Program-made: the position numbers and the translations under genes
NCBI GenBank assembly: GCA_964644555.1
Contig: CAZXWI010000014.1
Span: forward strand, 1-24,575
Reading direction: 5' to 3'
Length of the DNA stretch: 24,575 nucleotides
DNA from: RUG14186 sp964644555
Lineage (GTDB): Bacteria; Bacillota; Clostridia; Eubacteriales; Anaerofustaceae
Part shown: positions 8,091-16,297 of the stretch, piece after piece
How the letters are laid out: each line of letters starts with the position of its first letter
Position numbering within the stretch: the stretch's first letter is position 1
The notes under the pieces: generated by a model
Databases searched by the model: none
What the model saw: the letters and a program-made list of their open reading frames with translations, nothing else
Told to the model about the DNA's origin: nothing

Positions 8091-8969
8091 TTAAATTACA
8101 TTTTCGGTGCAGATTGCTCCCGTGTCTTTATTAAGATACATAAGCCAATACCCCAAATCGGAATTTTTAATTCCGTAAAAGAATTTATATCCGGTCAGTG
8201 AGTCAAACGGGCAGTGTGAGGGCTTATTTTCGCCCAATATGCCGAACACATTGTAGGAAGAGCCGAATGAATCGGTGGCAGTGCCTACTATTTTATCGGG
8301 AAAATTCGATAATATTGCGTTGGAATAACCTAAAAACAAACTTTGCACCGAAATATATTCTTTGCCGAACAGCACCCTTACATTTGCATTTTCGGGGGAT
8401 TTTTCATCAAAAATATAAAAGGTGTGTTTGGGTATTTTTATGCCGCTGAAACTCTCGTATACTTCACTAAAGGGCATAAGATTTTCATCTTGTAAAAACG
8501 GCATTTCGGGAAGTCCTTTATTTTCAACGGCATTTGAAAATGCGTCTAAAAATTTGTTGATAATATCTCCCATATTCCCCTTTGGGGGTTCTTCGCTTAT
8601 CAAAAAACTTTTATTTTCGTTATTTTCAGATAAAACCAAAAGAGGTTCTTCGCTCGAAGGGATTTCTTTGGGTAAAAGCAAATCTTTTTCATTGTCTTTT
8701 ACTTTTTCGGTTTTATTTTCGTTCCACGGCATTTCGAAAAGGAATTTATCGGTATTTATATCTACGATACACACTTTATCAAAAGATATAATCTTGTTTT
8801 TCAAAACCGCTGCCGTAATTGTTTTATTTTTAATTAATGAAAAGATATCTGCGGTATAGAGTTTATCATTTTTTGTAAACACAAGGGCAAATTCGCCATT
8901 ATGAGTATCATTTGCCGTTATGGTAAAAATATATTTATCATTTTCTTCTCGGTAGGTCAAATCAAACAT
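8091..8969 (-). CDS. Unrecognised 292-residue protein
   Basis: I do not recognise this family. There is no signal peptide or membrane helix. The N-terminal 90 residues look like a beta-rich domain (alternating strands, EFALVFTKNDKLYTADIF). A Glu/Lys/Asn/Pro-rich linker runs about 90-140. A C-terminal domain (about 180-292) ends with a repeated aromatic pattern, YKFFYGIKNSDLGYWLMYLN. An AAGGAG site overlaps the stop codon of the upstream solute-binding-like gene, so the two genes are one transcription unit. It sits between that gene and the HlyD-like gene, which suggests a role in the same envelope or sporulation context. That is inference from position only. Confidence 0.6.
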   Translation of the reverse strand: MFDLTYREENDKYIFTITANDTHNGEFALVFTKNDKLYTADIFSLIKNKTITAAVLKNKIISFDKVCIVDINTDKFLFEMPWNENKTEKVKDNEKDLLLPKEIPSSEEPLLVLSENNENKSFLISEEPPKGNMGDIINKFLDAFSNAVENKGLPEMPFLQDENLMPFSEVYESFSGIKIPKHTFYIFDEKSPENANVRVLFGKEYISVQSLFLGYSNAILSNFPDKIVGTATDSFGSSYNVFGILGENKPSHCPFDSLTGYKFFYGIKNSDLGYWLMYLNKDTGAICTENVI

Positions 8970-8985
8970 ATTAAATAAAATCTCC

Positions 8986-10191
8986 TTACTTGTAGAATGA
9001 AGAGAGGCGAGAGTATATCGCTTTCATTTCAGGATCACGATATGTAAAATAAATTGCATCTTTATCTTTAAAGTCTTTTAGATGGAGGTATGTTTCGTAG
9101 GTAAAAACCGACTTGGTGCAATTTATTTTTCCGAGGTTTTCCGTATATTTGAGGGCATCGTCGGAGAGCATATACAGAGCAAAATCGGCTAAAACTTTAT
9201 TTTTATTTTCATCACTGCTTTTGTTGAATATATACGATGTTATGCTGTTTACAAATATCATCTTTTCCCCATCATGCGGATAAAGGCAATAATCAAATGC
9301 AAAACCTCTGTTTTGATTTTGACGGCGAATGAGAGTATTTAGAGTATCCAAATCAGCACAATAAATAACAGTTTTGCCCGATAAAAAATCGTTTAGGGAA
9401 TCCTCTTTACTGCGAATATCATGCTCCTTAGGCAGATACCGACTGACTAAGCTAAGGTAGTCGGTAGAATAGCTTCCATCGGAGGATAGGCAAAAGGGTA
9501 GATAAGAATATATATCCTCTATCGGGAAATCAATAATATTGTATTCTTCGAGGGTATTATTGGCAGAAAGTTTTTCCAACAAAGATATAAAATCGTCTTT
9601 GGATATATTTAAGTTTTTGTCGTAGGAAACACCTAAGGTTTTTGCCGCATCACGGTTAATGAGTATCAAGCTGATATCATAATACATATCTATGATGAGT
9701 TTGTCGCTGTATGGGACACTTCTTTGAATGTATTCTTCGTATTGCATTATTATTTTTTCACTTAGTTCGGCAGATGATAAGGCGAGATTTTCATTAGCTG
9801 CGTAATCCCCTGTTTTAAGGCGCATAACATCGGGAATGTTTCCTCTTTGGGCATTGAGAATTATTTCCTCGGTGGCGGAGCGTTCGCTCAGGGATGTAAA
9901 ATTGATAATGAGCGAATTATATCTTTCGCTGTATTCGGAGCATATCGTTCGGATTACGGAATACTTATTGCCCTTTATGGTGGTGGAAGAAGTATCCCAA
10001 AAATCTATTACACCGCTGTATGAGGATTTTTCGGGAATGTAGTTAAGCTTGTATTCTATATGGGGAATAAGCGTATAGCGTGATATTACAAAACACATTA
10101 AAATAAAAACGGCAAGAAGTGCGGCTTTGTGCTTTATTATATTATGGTAGAGGCACTTATGTTTATTTTTCTTTATATATTTTCTTCTCAT
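8986..10191 (-). CDS. Membrane-anchored extracellular solute-binding-like protein
   Basis: A 401-residue protein with a basic N-terminus and one membrane helix (about 24-43). It has no lipobox cysteine, unlike typical Gram-positive binding proteins. The rest resembles the type 1 family of ABC sugar-binding proteins: VIDFWDTSS opening strand, AQRGNIPDVMRLKTGDYA, VPYSDKLIIDMYYDISLILINRDAAKTLG, and a C-terminal helix-rich lobe. No transporter genes are nearby, so it may be a sensor or structural protein rather than an importer component. Its ATG lies inside the end of spoIIID (29-base overlap) with only a weak ribosome binding site, which suggests translation coupled to spoIIID. No better downstream start was seen. 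Confidence 0.62.
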   Translation of the reverse strand: MRRKYIKKNKHKCLYHNIIKHKAALLAVFILMCFVISRYTLIPHIEYKLNYIPEKSSYSGVIDFWDTSSTTIKGNKYSVIRTICSEYSERYNSLIINFTSLSERSATEEIILNAQRGNIPDVMRLKTGDYAANENLALSSAELSEKIIMQYEEYIQRSVPYSDKLIIDMYYDISLILINRDAAKTLGVSYDKNLNISKDDFISLLEKLSANNTLEEYNIIDFPIEDIYSYLPFCLSSDGSYSTDYLSLVSRYLPKEHDIRSKEDSLNDFLSGKTVIYCADLDTLNTLIRRQNQNRGFAFDYCLYPHDGEKMIFVNSITSYIFNKSSDENKNKVLADFALYMLSDDALKYTENLGKINCTKSVFTYETYLHLKDFKDKDAIYFTYRDPEMKAIYSRLSSFYK

Positions 10192-10444
10192 TGTCTTTCA
10201 TGGACAAATATTTATTCTTGGTGGCTATTCCGCCTCTGATGTGGCGCTGAGCCTTGTTTTCGTCCAAAACCTTGCGAACTCCGTCATACAGCCCCGGTGA
10301 GATTCGACTAAGTCGCTTGGTCATGTCTTTATGAACGGTGCTTTTGCTTATTCCGAAATACTTGCCGCATTCTCTTACGGTGCAGCGGCTGTCGATTATG
10401 TAGTCGGCTTCGTTTAAAACACGATTGGTTAAATCATCTTTCAT
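10163..10444 (-). CDS. spoIIID: Sporulation transcription factor SpoIIID
   Basis: A 93-residue DNA-binding protein that adjusts sigma-E-dependent gene expression in the mother cell and is needed for the later switch to sigma-K. The helix-turn-helix is clear: TVRECGKYFGISKSTVHKDMTKRL (about 22-45), followed by the family segment HIRGGIATKNKYL near residue 68. The basic C-terminal tail also binds DNA in the B. subtilis protein. It heads a long minus-strand gene run that goes on to sepF and rluD. Its 3' end overlaps the next gene. Confidence 0.95.
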   Translation of the reverse strand: MKDDLTNRVLNEADYIIDSRCTVRECGKYFGISKSTVHKDMTKRLSRISPGLYDGVRKVLDENKAQRHIRGGIATKNKYLSMKDNEKKIYKEK

Positions 10445-10638
10445 AGCTATCCTCTTTTTTTGATGTGGTATATACTATGAAAAACATTTCGCTTTTAGAA
10501 TCAAATATTTATTTTACGAATACTCCTCATCATTTTAGGATAAAATTCTATGAGAATTTACTATTGCAAAAAGCACAAAAAATATAGGCACTATTGATAG
10601 GATAAGAGAACGGTTATGTATATTTTTTCGAATGAATG

Positions 10639-10647
10639 TGGTATACT
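10639..10647 (+). promoter_or_regulatory. Extended -10 element, likely uvrB promoter
   Basis: TATACT (10642-10647) is preceded by TGG, giving an extended -10. The -35 region at the normal distance (TATATT) is weak. The uvrB start lies about 70 bases downstream. The 10445-10717 gap otherwise holds the divergent spoIIID upstream region. I looked for a GAAC-N4-GTTC LexA box here and saw none. Confidence 0.45.
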
Positions 10648-10717
10648 TAATACAGTATTTTTACAAGCTTTGTTTTGCAATAAAAAGAATTAAGCCTTAT
10701 TTCATCGGGAGGGCAAG

Positions 10718-12709
10718 TTGGGCAAATTTACAGTACAATCCGAATATCAGCCTTCGGGAGATCAGCCGAATGCCATCAAAGCATTGGTTATGGGCATTGA
10801 CGAAGGGATGAAAAAGCAGACACTTTTGGGCGTTACGGGTTCGGGAAAAACCTTTACCATGGCAAAAGTAATAGAGCAGGTGCAAAAACCTACTCTTGTT
10901 TTGGCACATAACAAAACTTTGGCAGGGCAACTATACAGTGAATTCAAGAGCTTTTTCCCGGAAAATGCAGTTGAATATTTTGTTAGCTATTACGACTATT
11001 ACCAGCCGGAGGCTTATGTGCCGGGGCAGGATTTGTACATAGAAAAAGATTCCGATGTCAATGATGATATAGACAAGCTTCGCCACTCCGCCACAAGTGC
11101 ATTAGCTGAAAGGGACGATGTCATTATAGTGTCGAGCGTAAGCTGCATATACGGGCTTGGCAGCCCTGTGGACTACGAAAACATGGTGCTTTCTCTTCGA
11201 CCAGGTATGATAAAGGACCGAGATGAAATAATAAGAAAGCTTGTGGATATACAATACACCAGAAACGACATGGATTTTCACCGAGGTACCTTCAGAGTAA
11301 AGGGCGATACCATAGAAGTATTTCCTGCGGCAACTTCGGATTACGCAATACGAATAGAGCTTTTCACCGACGAAATAGAAAGGCTCAGCGAAATAAACCC
11401 GATAAACGGCAAAGTGATAACATCACGAAACCATGTGAGCATCTATCCTGCTTCGCACTATGTAACAAGCCCTGAAAAATTAAATCATGCCCTTGACAGC
11501 ATTAAAACAGAGCTTGACGAGAGAATAAAATACTTTAACGAAAAAGGTATGTTGGTGGAAGCTCAAAGGCTGATGCAGCGCACCAATTACGATATGGAAA
11601 TGCTCAGGGAAATGGGTTATTGCAAAGGCATAGAAAACTACACAAGGCATATCAATAATTCAAAACCGGGAGATGCTCCATTTACATTGATAGACTACTT
11701 CCCGAAAGATTTCTTGATGTTTATAGACGAATCCCATGTTACGCTTCCGCAGGTAAGGGGTATGTTCGGTGGAGATCGAAGCAGAAAAGAAAACCTGGTC
11801 AATTACGGATTCCGTCTGCCATCGGCATTTGACAACAGACCGCTTAATTTTGACGAATTCGAGGAAAAGCTCAATCAGGTGGTGTATGTTTCGGCAACAC
11901 CGGGAGAATATGAAAAAGAATTATCGGAGAATATTACCGAGCTTATCGTCAGACCAACGGGACTGCTTGACCCGAAAATTGATGTTGTGCCTACCCTTGG
12001 TCAGATAGAGCATTTATTGGGAACGATAAACGAAGAAGTAAAAAAATCAAACAGAGTATTGGTAACAACATTAACCAAACGAATGGCGGAGGATTTGACA
12101 AAATACTTAACTCAGGCAGGGGTGGCTTGTCAATATCTTCATTCCGATGTGGATACAGTGGAGCGAATCAAGATAATCAATGACTTAAGAAGCGGTGTAT
12201 TCGATGTTTTGATAGGAATAAACCTTTTAAGGGAGGGGCTTGATATACCCGAAGTCAGTGTAGTTGCCATACTGGATGCCGACAAGGAAGGGTTCTTGCG
12301 AAGCGAAACATCGCTTATTCAGACTATAGGCAGAGCCGCAAGACATGAAAACGGCAGAGTAATAATGTATGCCGATACAATCACAGCCTCCATGCAAAAT
12401 GCCATAGACGAAACCGAAAGAAGAAGAGAAAAGCAAAGCGAATACAACAAACTTCACAACATTACCCCTAAAGGAATAACAAAGAGAATACAACCGAGTT
12501 TAGAAGATGCAATAAGCTCGCAGGAAAATAAACCAATCTCATCAAAAGATACCGTAACGAAATCTTCTCCGGTACAAAAGGCGGAAGATGTCATTGCAAG
12601 TCTCGAAACAGAGATGAAAAAAGCTGCCAAGGAACTGGATTTTGAAAGAGCGATGGTATTAAGAGACAGAATAAATAATTTAAAGGCTCAACTTGAAAAA
12701 AATGTATAA
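10718..12709 (+). CDS. uvrB: Excinuclease ABC subunit B
   Basis: The 663-residue helicase-like subunit of the UvrABC nucleotide excision repair complex. It loads at damage with UvrA, clamps the strand and recruits UvrC. Walker A is GVTGSGKT (38-45). The damage-probing beta-hairpin follows in YFVSYYDYYQPEAYVPG, the DEAD-type box is FIDESH, and helicase motifs V/VI appear as INLLREGLDIPEV and TIGRAARH. The C-terminal UVR domain that contacts UvrC is at about 625-658. The length is normal. The start is TTG at 10718, supported by GGGAGGG five bases before; no ATG nearby fits. The neighbouring uvrA and uvrC are absent. Confidence 0.97.
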   Translation: MGKFTVQSEYQPSGDQPNAIKALVMGIDEGMKKQTLLGVTGSGKTFTMAKVIEQVQKPTLVLAHNKTLAGQLYSEFKSFFPENAVEYFVSYYDYYQPEAYVPGQDLYIEKDSDVNDDIDKLRHSATSALAERDDVIIVSSVSCIYGLGSPVDYENMVLSLRPGMIKDRDEIIRKLVDIQYTRNDMDFHRGTFRVKGDTIEVFPAATSDYAIRIELFTDEIERLSEINPINGKVITSRNHVSIYPASHYVTSPEKLNHALDSIKTELDERIKYFNEKGMLVEAQRLMQRTNYDMEMLREMGYCKGIENYTRHINNSKPGDAPFTLIDYFPKDFLMFIDESHVTLPQVRGMFGGDRSRKENLVNYGFRLPSAFDNRPLNFDEFEEKLNQVVYVSATPGEYEKELSENITELIVRPTGLLDPKIDVVPTLGQIEHLLGTINEEVKKSNRVLVTTLTKRMAEDLTKYLTQAGVACQYLHSDVDTVERIKIINDLRSGVFDVLIGINLLREGLDIPEVSVVAILDADKEGFLRSETSLIQTIGRAARHENGRVIMYADTITASMQNAIDETERRREKQSEYNKLHNITPKGITKRIQPSLEDAISSQENKPISSKDTVTKSSPVQKAEDVIASLETEMKKAAKELDFERAMVLRDRINNLKAQLEKNV

Positions 12710-13853
12710 GATATGTGCAACCTGCGCTTTCGGATTGGAGAGCGTATTAAAAAGAGAAATAATAAATTTAGGTTACGATGTTACCCTATCGCAAAACGGA
12801 ATGATTGCCGTTACCGGTCAAATCGAAGATGCATTCAAGCTTAATTTGTATCTTAGGTGTGCAAACAGGGTTCTGATTGAAGTAGGAGAATTTAAATCCG
12901 AAAGCTTTGATGAACTCTTTGATAATGTATACAATCTGAATTGGAAAGAATATCTACCTAAAAATGCCAAATTCGACATAGAAAAGATAACAAGCGTACA
13001 CTCAAAGCTGTTTTCAAAGAAAGATTCGCAAAAAATCATCAAAAAGGCGATAGTGGAAAAGCTCAAAAAACAATATAAAACCGATAAAATTGCTGAGGAC
13101 GGAGCAAACTACCCGATATTTGTGCAAATAAAAAACGATGTGGTATCTATATATCTTAACACATCGGGAGATGGCTTAAACAAAAGAGGCTACCGCCTGA
13201 ATAAGGGCAAAGCTCCATTGAACGAAACTCTGGCAGCGGGAATAATTTTGTTAAGCGGCTATAGAGGCGAATGTGAATTTGCGGATTTCATGTGCGGAAG
13301 CGGCACAATTGCAATAGAAGCCGCCATGATCGGCGCAAATATTCCTCCGGGATTAAACAGAAAATTCCAAATGGAAGAATGGGATATTACTAACAATAAA
13401 ATATGTGATATAATCAAAAAAGAAGCTATCGGTAATATTACTCACCCTATCGGCAGAATACTTGCATCGGATATTGATTTTATGCAAATAAAAAATGCCA
13501 AAGAAAATGCTGCCAGAGCAGGAGTGGGAGAATACATAGCATTTCAAAAGATGGATTTTCGGGATTTTAAGAGCAAAAAATCCAACGGACTAATAGTTTG
13601 CAACCCTCCCTACGGTGAGAGGATAGGCGACAAAAAAGAGATGGAAAATCTGTATGCCGACATGAGAAAAGTTTTTGATTCTCTTTGCGGCTGGAGTATG
13701 CATGTTATATGCGCTAATCCCGAATTCCAGCGAAATTACGGCAGAAAAGCGGATAAAAACAGAAAGCTTTACAACGGTAATATGCTGTCGTATTTGTACA
13801 GCTATAAAAATACAATCAAAAAGGAAGGTAATGATAATGACACACACACTTAA
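12693..13853 (+). CDS. ypsC: THUMP-domain class I methyltransferase (RlmL/YpsC type)
   Basis: A 386-residue S-adenosylmethionine-dependent enzyme of the group that makes N2-methylguanosine in 23S rRNA. The N-terminus (ATCAFGLESVLKREI) and THUMP RNA-binding domain (about 45-160) lead into a Rossmann methyltransferase domain with FMCGSGTIAIEAA and the catalytic NPPYGERIG motif near residue 310. The start could be TTG 12693, 6 bases after AAAGG, or ATG 12702; the first has better spacing and matches the family's MKK start. Either way it overlaps the end of uvrB. The exact target base is not determined. Confidence 0.9.
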   Translation: MKKMYKICATCAFGLESVLKREIINLGYDVTLSQNGMIAVTGQIEDAFKLNLYLRCANRVLIEVGEFKSESFDELFDNVYNLNWKEYLPKNAKFDIEKITSVHSKLFSKKDSQKIIKKAIVEKLKKQYKTDKIAEDGANYPIFVQIKNDVVSIYLNTSGDGLNKRGYRLNKGKAPLNETLAAGIILLSGYRGECEFADFMCGSGTIAIEAAMIGANIPPGLNRKFQMEEWDITNNKICDIIKKEAIGNITHPIGRILASDIDFMQIKNAKENAARAGVGEYIAFQKMDFRDFKSKKSNGLIVCNPPYGERIGDKKEMENLYADMRKVFDSLCGWSMHVICANPEFQRNYGRKADKNRKLYNGNMLSYLYSYKNTIKKEGNDNDTHT

Positions 13854-14040
13854 AATCAAAGGGATGCACTGTGCAAAATGCGTTGAAAGAGTAAATAAAG
13901 CTTTGAGCGAATTGGACGGAGCTGAAAATGTTGAAGTAGATTTGGAAAACGCTTGCGCAAGCCTTGAAACAAATGCAGCAATCGAAGAAATAAAAGAAGC
14001 AGTTGAAGATTTGGGCTTCGAAGTAGTTGAAATAAATTAA
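13837..14040 (+). CDS. Heavy-metal-associated (HMA) domain protein, CopZ-like
   Basis: A 67-residue single HMA domain with the ferredoxin-like pattern. The metal site is GMHCAKC (residues 9-15), where the usual Thr is His. Proteins of this fold carry Cu(I), and some other soft metals, between proteins in the cytoplasm. The start at 13837 is chosen because GGAAGG ends 8 bases before; ATG 13831 is too close to it. It overlaps the methyltransferase gene by 17 bases and is 11 bases before larE. No copper ATPase or CsoR regulator is nearby. The position next to nickel-cofactor genes raises the question of which metal it carries; the sequence does not answer this. Confidence 0.85.
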   Translation: MTHTLKIKGMHCAKCVERVNKALSELDGAENVEVDLENACASLETNAAIEEIKEAVEDLGFEVVEIN

Positions 14041-14051
14041 GAGAAAGAATA

Positions 14052-14810
14052 ATGAACGAGAAATTACAAGAATTTTTTAAAGAACATAATAAAGTAGCCA
14101 TAGCCTTTTCGGGAGGAGTAGATTCCACATTCCTCCTTTATGCCGCAAAACAGTGTAATGCCGATGTGAGAGCATATTTTGTAAAGACGGAATTTATCCC
14201 GAAATATGTTTTTGACGAAGCAATAAATGTTGCATATGAAGTAGAGGGAGATATGCGTGTGGTAAGAGCTGAAGCCTTAGCAGACCCAAGCGTTACGGAT
14301 AACGACAGCGACAGATGTTACTATTGCAAAAGAAATATGCTCCAAAGCGTAATCAGAAAAGCATATGCCGATGGATACGAAACGATTTTAGACGGAACAA
14401 ATGCATCTGATGATGTTGAAGATCGTGCCGGATTCAAGGCAATAAAAGAGCTTAGGGTACTCTCCCCTCTTAGGGACGCAGGAATCACCAAAGAGATGAT
14501 AAGACAGTATTTGAAAGAAGCGGGAATATCTGTTTGGAACAAGCCTTCTTATTCGTGCTTGGCAACAAGAATCCCTACGGGAGTTAAGATTGACGATAAG
14601 AACCTTACAAAGATAGACGCCGGTGAAGCTTATCTTCGAATGAAAGGCTTCTCCGATTTCAGAGTGCGCCTTGAGGGTGAATATGCTAGAATTGAACTGA
14701 CCGAAGAAGATTATCATAAAGCAATGGAGATTAAAGAGGATATTATAAAAACTTTCCGAAAGTATTTTTACGATGTCATCTTTGACGAAAATTTCAGAAA
14801 GAGTATCTAG
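14052..14810 (+). CDS. larE: LarE, ATP-dependent sulfur transferase for the nickel-pincer nucleotide
   Basis: A 252-residue PP-loop ATP pyrophosphatase (SGGVDST at 20-26). LarE adenylates each carboxylate of pyridinium-3,5-biscarboxylic acid mononucleotide and replaces it with a thiocarboxylate. Cys169 in SCLATRIP aligns with the sacrificial cysteine known in the lactobacillus enzyme. It also has a CxxC pair, Cys89 and Cys92 (DRCYYCK). From general knowledge, LarE proteins with three such cysteines may hold an iron-sulfur cluster and give sulfur catalytically instead of sacrificing the residue; this assignment is an inference. The gene starts the larE-larB-larC1-larC2 run, 2 bases before larB. 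Confidence 0.93.
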   Translation: MNEKLQEFFKEHNKVAIAFSGGVDSTFLLYAAKQCNADVRAYFVKTEFIPKYVFDEAINVAYEVEGDMRVVRAEALADPSVTDNDSDRCYYCKRNMLQSVIRKAYADGYETILDGTNASDDVEDRAGFKAIKELRVLSPLRDAGITKEMIRQYLKEAGISVWNKPSYSCLATRIPTGVKIDDKNLTKIDAGEAYLRMKGFSDFRVRLEGEYARIELTEEDYHKAMEIKEDIIKTFRKYFYDVIFDENFRKSI

Positions 14811-14812
14811 AA

Positions 14813-15574
14813 ATGAACAAAGACGAACTTTTAAGTCTGCTTGGTGATGTAAAAAGCGGGAATATGCCTATAGAGCATGCGGCAAAGCTGATTCAAAACG
14901 AGCCTTATGAGGATTTGGGATATGCCAAAGTAGATCATCACCGAGAACTACAGCAAGGCATAGCCGAAGTCATTTACGGACAAAGCAAAACTAAAGAGCA
15001 AATCGAAGGCATATGCCGTGCAATGCTCAAAAAGGGTGCAAAGAATATACTCATAACGAGAGTAAAAAAAGAATCGGCTCAATATTTGTGCGATAGATTT
15101 TCTAACACTATCTACAACGAGAGTGCAGGCCTTTGCGTGGTGAATGAGTGCTTAAGCGAAAATTTGCTCGGAAAGATAACCGTTGTTTCGGCAGGCACGA
15201 GCGATTTGCCCGTGTGCGAAGAAGCTGCCCTTACCGCAGAACATTTGGGAAGCAAAGTGGATAGGCTTTATGATGCGGGAGTATCGGGCATACACAGGCT
15301 TTTAAGCAATCTTGATATGATTGAGGACTCAAGGGTAATAATTGCGGTTGCAGGCATGGAGGGTGCATTGGCAAGCGTGGTCGGAGGGCTGGCAAGCTGC
15401 CCTGTTATAGCCGTACCGACAAGTGTGGGATACGGAGCGAACTTCGGAGGAGTCAGTGCATTATTGTCGATGCTTAATTCCTGCGCAGGCGGAGTCAGTG
15501 TGGTAAACATTGACAACGGTTTCGGAGCGGGATATTTGGCACATATGATAAACACTATGAAAGGGTTAGAATGA
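14813..15574 (+). CDS. larB: LarB, nickel-pincer nucleotide precursor synthase
   Basis: A 253-residue enzyme that carboxylates and hydrolyses nicotinic acid adenine dinucleotide to pyridinium-3,5-biscarboxylic acid mononucleotide, the first step of the cofactor pathway. The C-terminal half is PurE-like: VVSAGTSDLPVCEEA, DAGVSGIHRLL, AGMEGALASVVGGL, CPVIAVPTSVGYGANFGG, and LNSCAGGVSVVNIDNGFGAG, where Cys224 aligns with the conserved, probably substrate-linked cysteine. Length is normal. The next gene starts inside its stop codon region (4-base overlap). Confidence 0.95.
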   Translation: MNKDELLSLLGDVKSGNMPIEHAAKLIQNEPYEDLGYAKVDHHRELQQGIAEVIYGQSKTKEQIEGICRAMLKKGAKNILITRVKKESAQYLCDRFSNTIYNESAGLCVVNECLSENLLGKITVVSAGTSDLPVCEEAALTAEHLGSKVDRLYDAGVSGIHRLLSNLDMIEDSRVIIAVAGMEGALASVVGGLASCPVIAVPTSVGYGANFGGVSALLSMLNSCAGGVSVVNIDNGFGAGYLAHMINTMKGLE

Positions 15575-16293
15575 GCAAATTATATTTAAGCTGCCCTATG
15601 GGAATAAGCGGAGATATGTTCTGCGGTGCTTTAATAGGGCTTACCGAGGATAAAAATAAAACCATAGAAGAATTAAATGGCATAAACTTTAATGGTGTCG
15701 TTCTTACATACCAATCGGAAGATGACGAAAACAATATAGGGCATTTTTCGGTTTTGATAGATGGCAAGGAAGAAAGTGAACATCATCACGGAGTGCATGC
15801 ACACAGCATATTCAACACGATAGATTTACTTAACTTGGATAACAAGATAAAATCGGATGCAAAGAATGTGTATAATCTGCTACTTGATGCAGAGAGCAAA
15901 GCACACGAAATGCCCGTGGAGAAAGTGCATTTGCATGAAGTGGGAAATACAGATGCGATATGCGATATAGTTTGCGCTTGCTATTTGATGAATAAGCTCG
16001 GATTGCAAAAACTTTATTCATCGAGCATAAATACAGGCTTCGGCAAAGTTATGACAGCTCATGGTGAACTTGATGTGCCGGCACCTGCAACGAAGATACT
16101 GCTTGAAGGGCTGAAAAACCACAAAGGCGAAACCGAAAGCGAACTTTGCACACCTACAGGAGCTGCTATAGTAAAATATTTTATAGAGGATTTCAGCGAT
16201 GAAATTCCGTTTGATGCAGTGAGAAAATCCGCAGGCTGCGGAAAGAAGAAGTTTGATAAGCCGAACAGATTGTACGCATATTGGGGAGAATAG
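15571..16293 (+). CDS. larC1: LarC1, N-terminal part of the nickel insertase
   Basis: A 240-residue first part of LarC, the CTP-dependent cyclometallase that puts nickel into the pincer nucleotide. It opens with LSCPMGISGDMFCGAL (family DUF111), has a histidine-rich stretch (EHHHGVHAH, about 71-79), VHLHEVGNTDAICDIV with metal or nucleotide ligands, and TPTGAAIVKYF. It stops with TAG at 16291, at the point where single-chain LarC proteins continue. The next part is encoded in the +1 frame. As in the lactobacillus system, full-length LarC may arise by frameshifting; see the separate site entry. Confidence 0.92.
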   Translation: MSKLYLSCPMGISGDMFCGALIGLTEDKNKTIEELNGINFNGVVLTYQSEDDENNIGHFSVLIDGKEESEHHHGVHAHSIFNTIDLLNLDNKIKSDAKNVYNLLLDAESKAHEMPVEKVHLHEVGNTDAICDIVCACYLMNKLGLQKLYSSSINTGFGKVMTAHGELDVPAPATKILLEGLKNHKGETESELCTPTGAAIVKYFIEDFSDEIPFDAVRKSAGCGKKKFDKPNRLYAYWGE

Positions 16294-16297
16294 CATG
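16283..16297 (+). other. larC1/larC2 junction: Shine-Dalgarno-like run abutting the larC1 stop, possible +1 frameshift site
   Basis: GGGGAG at 16283-16288 is followed by AA, the larC1 stop TAG (16291-16293), C, then ATG 16295. The larC2 frame is open from 16223, so both frames overlap for about 70 bases. The run could be an ordinary ribosome binding site for larC2 (6-base spacing). It could also be the stimulator of a +1 shift at GAA-TAG-C, which recalls the prfB layout. Both could apply. Confidence 0.5.

Noticed and set aside
10607..10640. Possible LexA box before uvrB (GAAC at 10607, CGAATGAATGTGG at 10629)
   Set aside because: Neither forms GAAC-N4-GTTC; more than two core mismatches.
13675..13836. 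Longer in-frame upstream extension of the HMA gene
   Set aside because: It overlaps the methyltransferase gene fully, and GGAAGG at 13823-13828 fits the ATG at 13837. The domain begins there.
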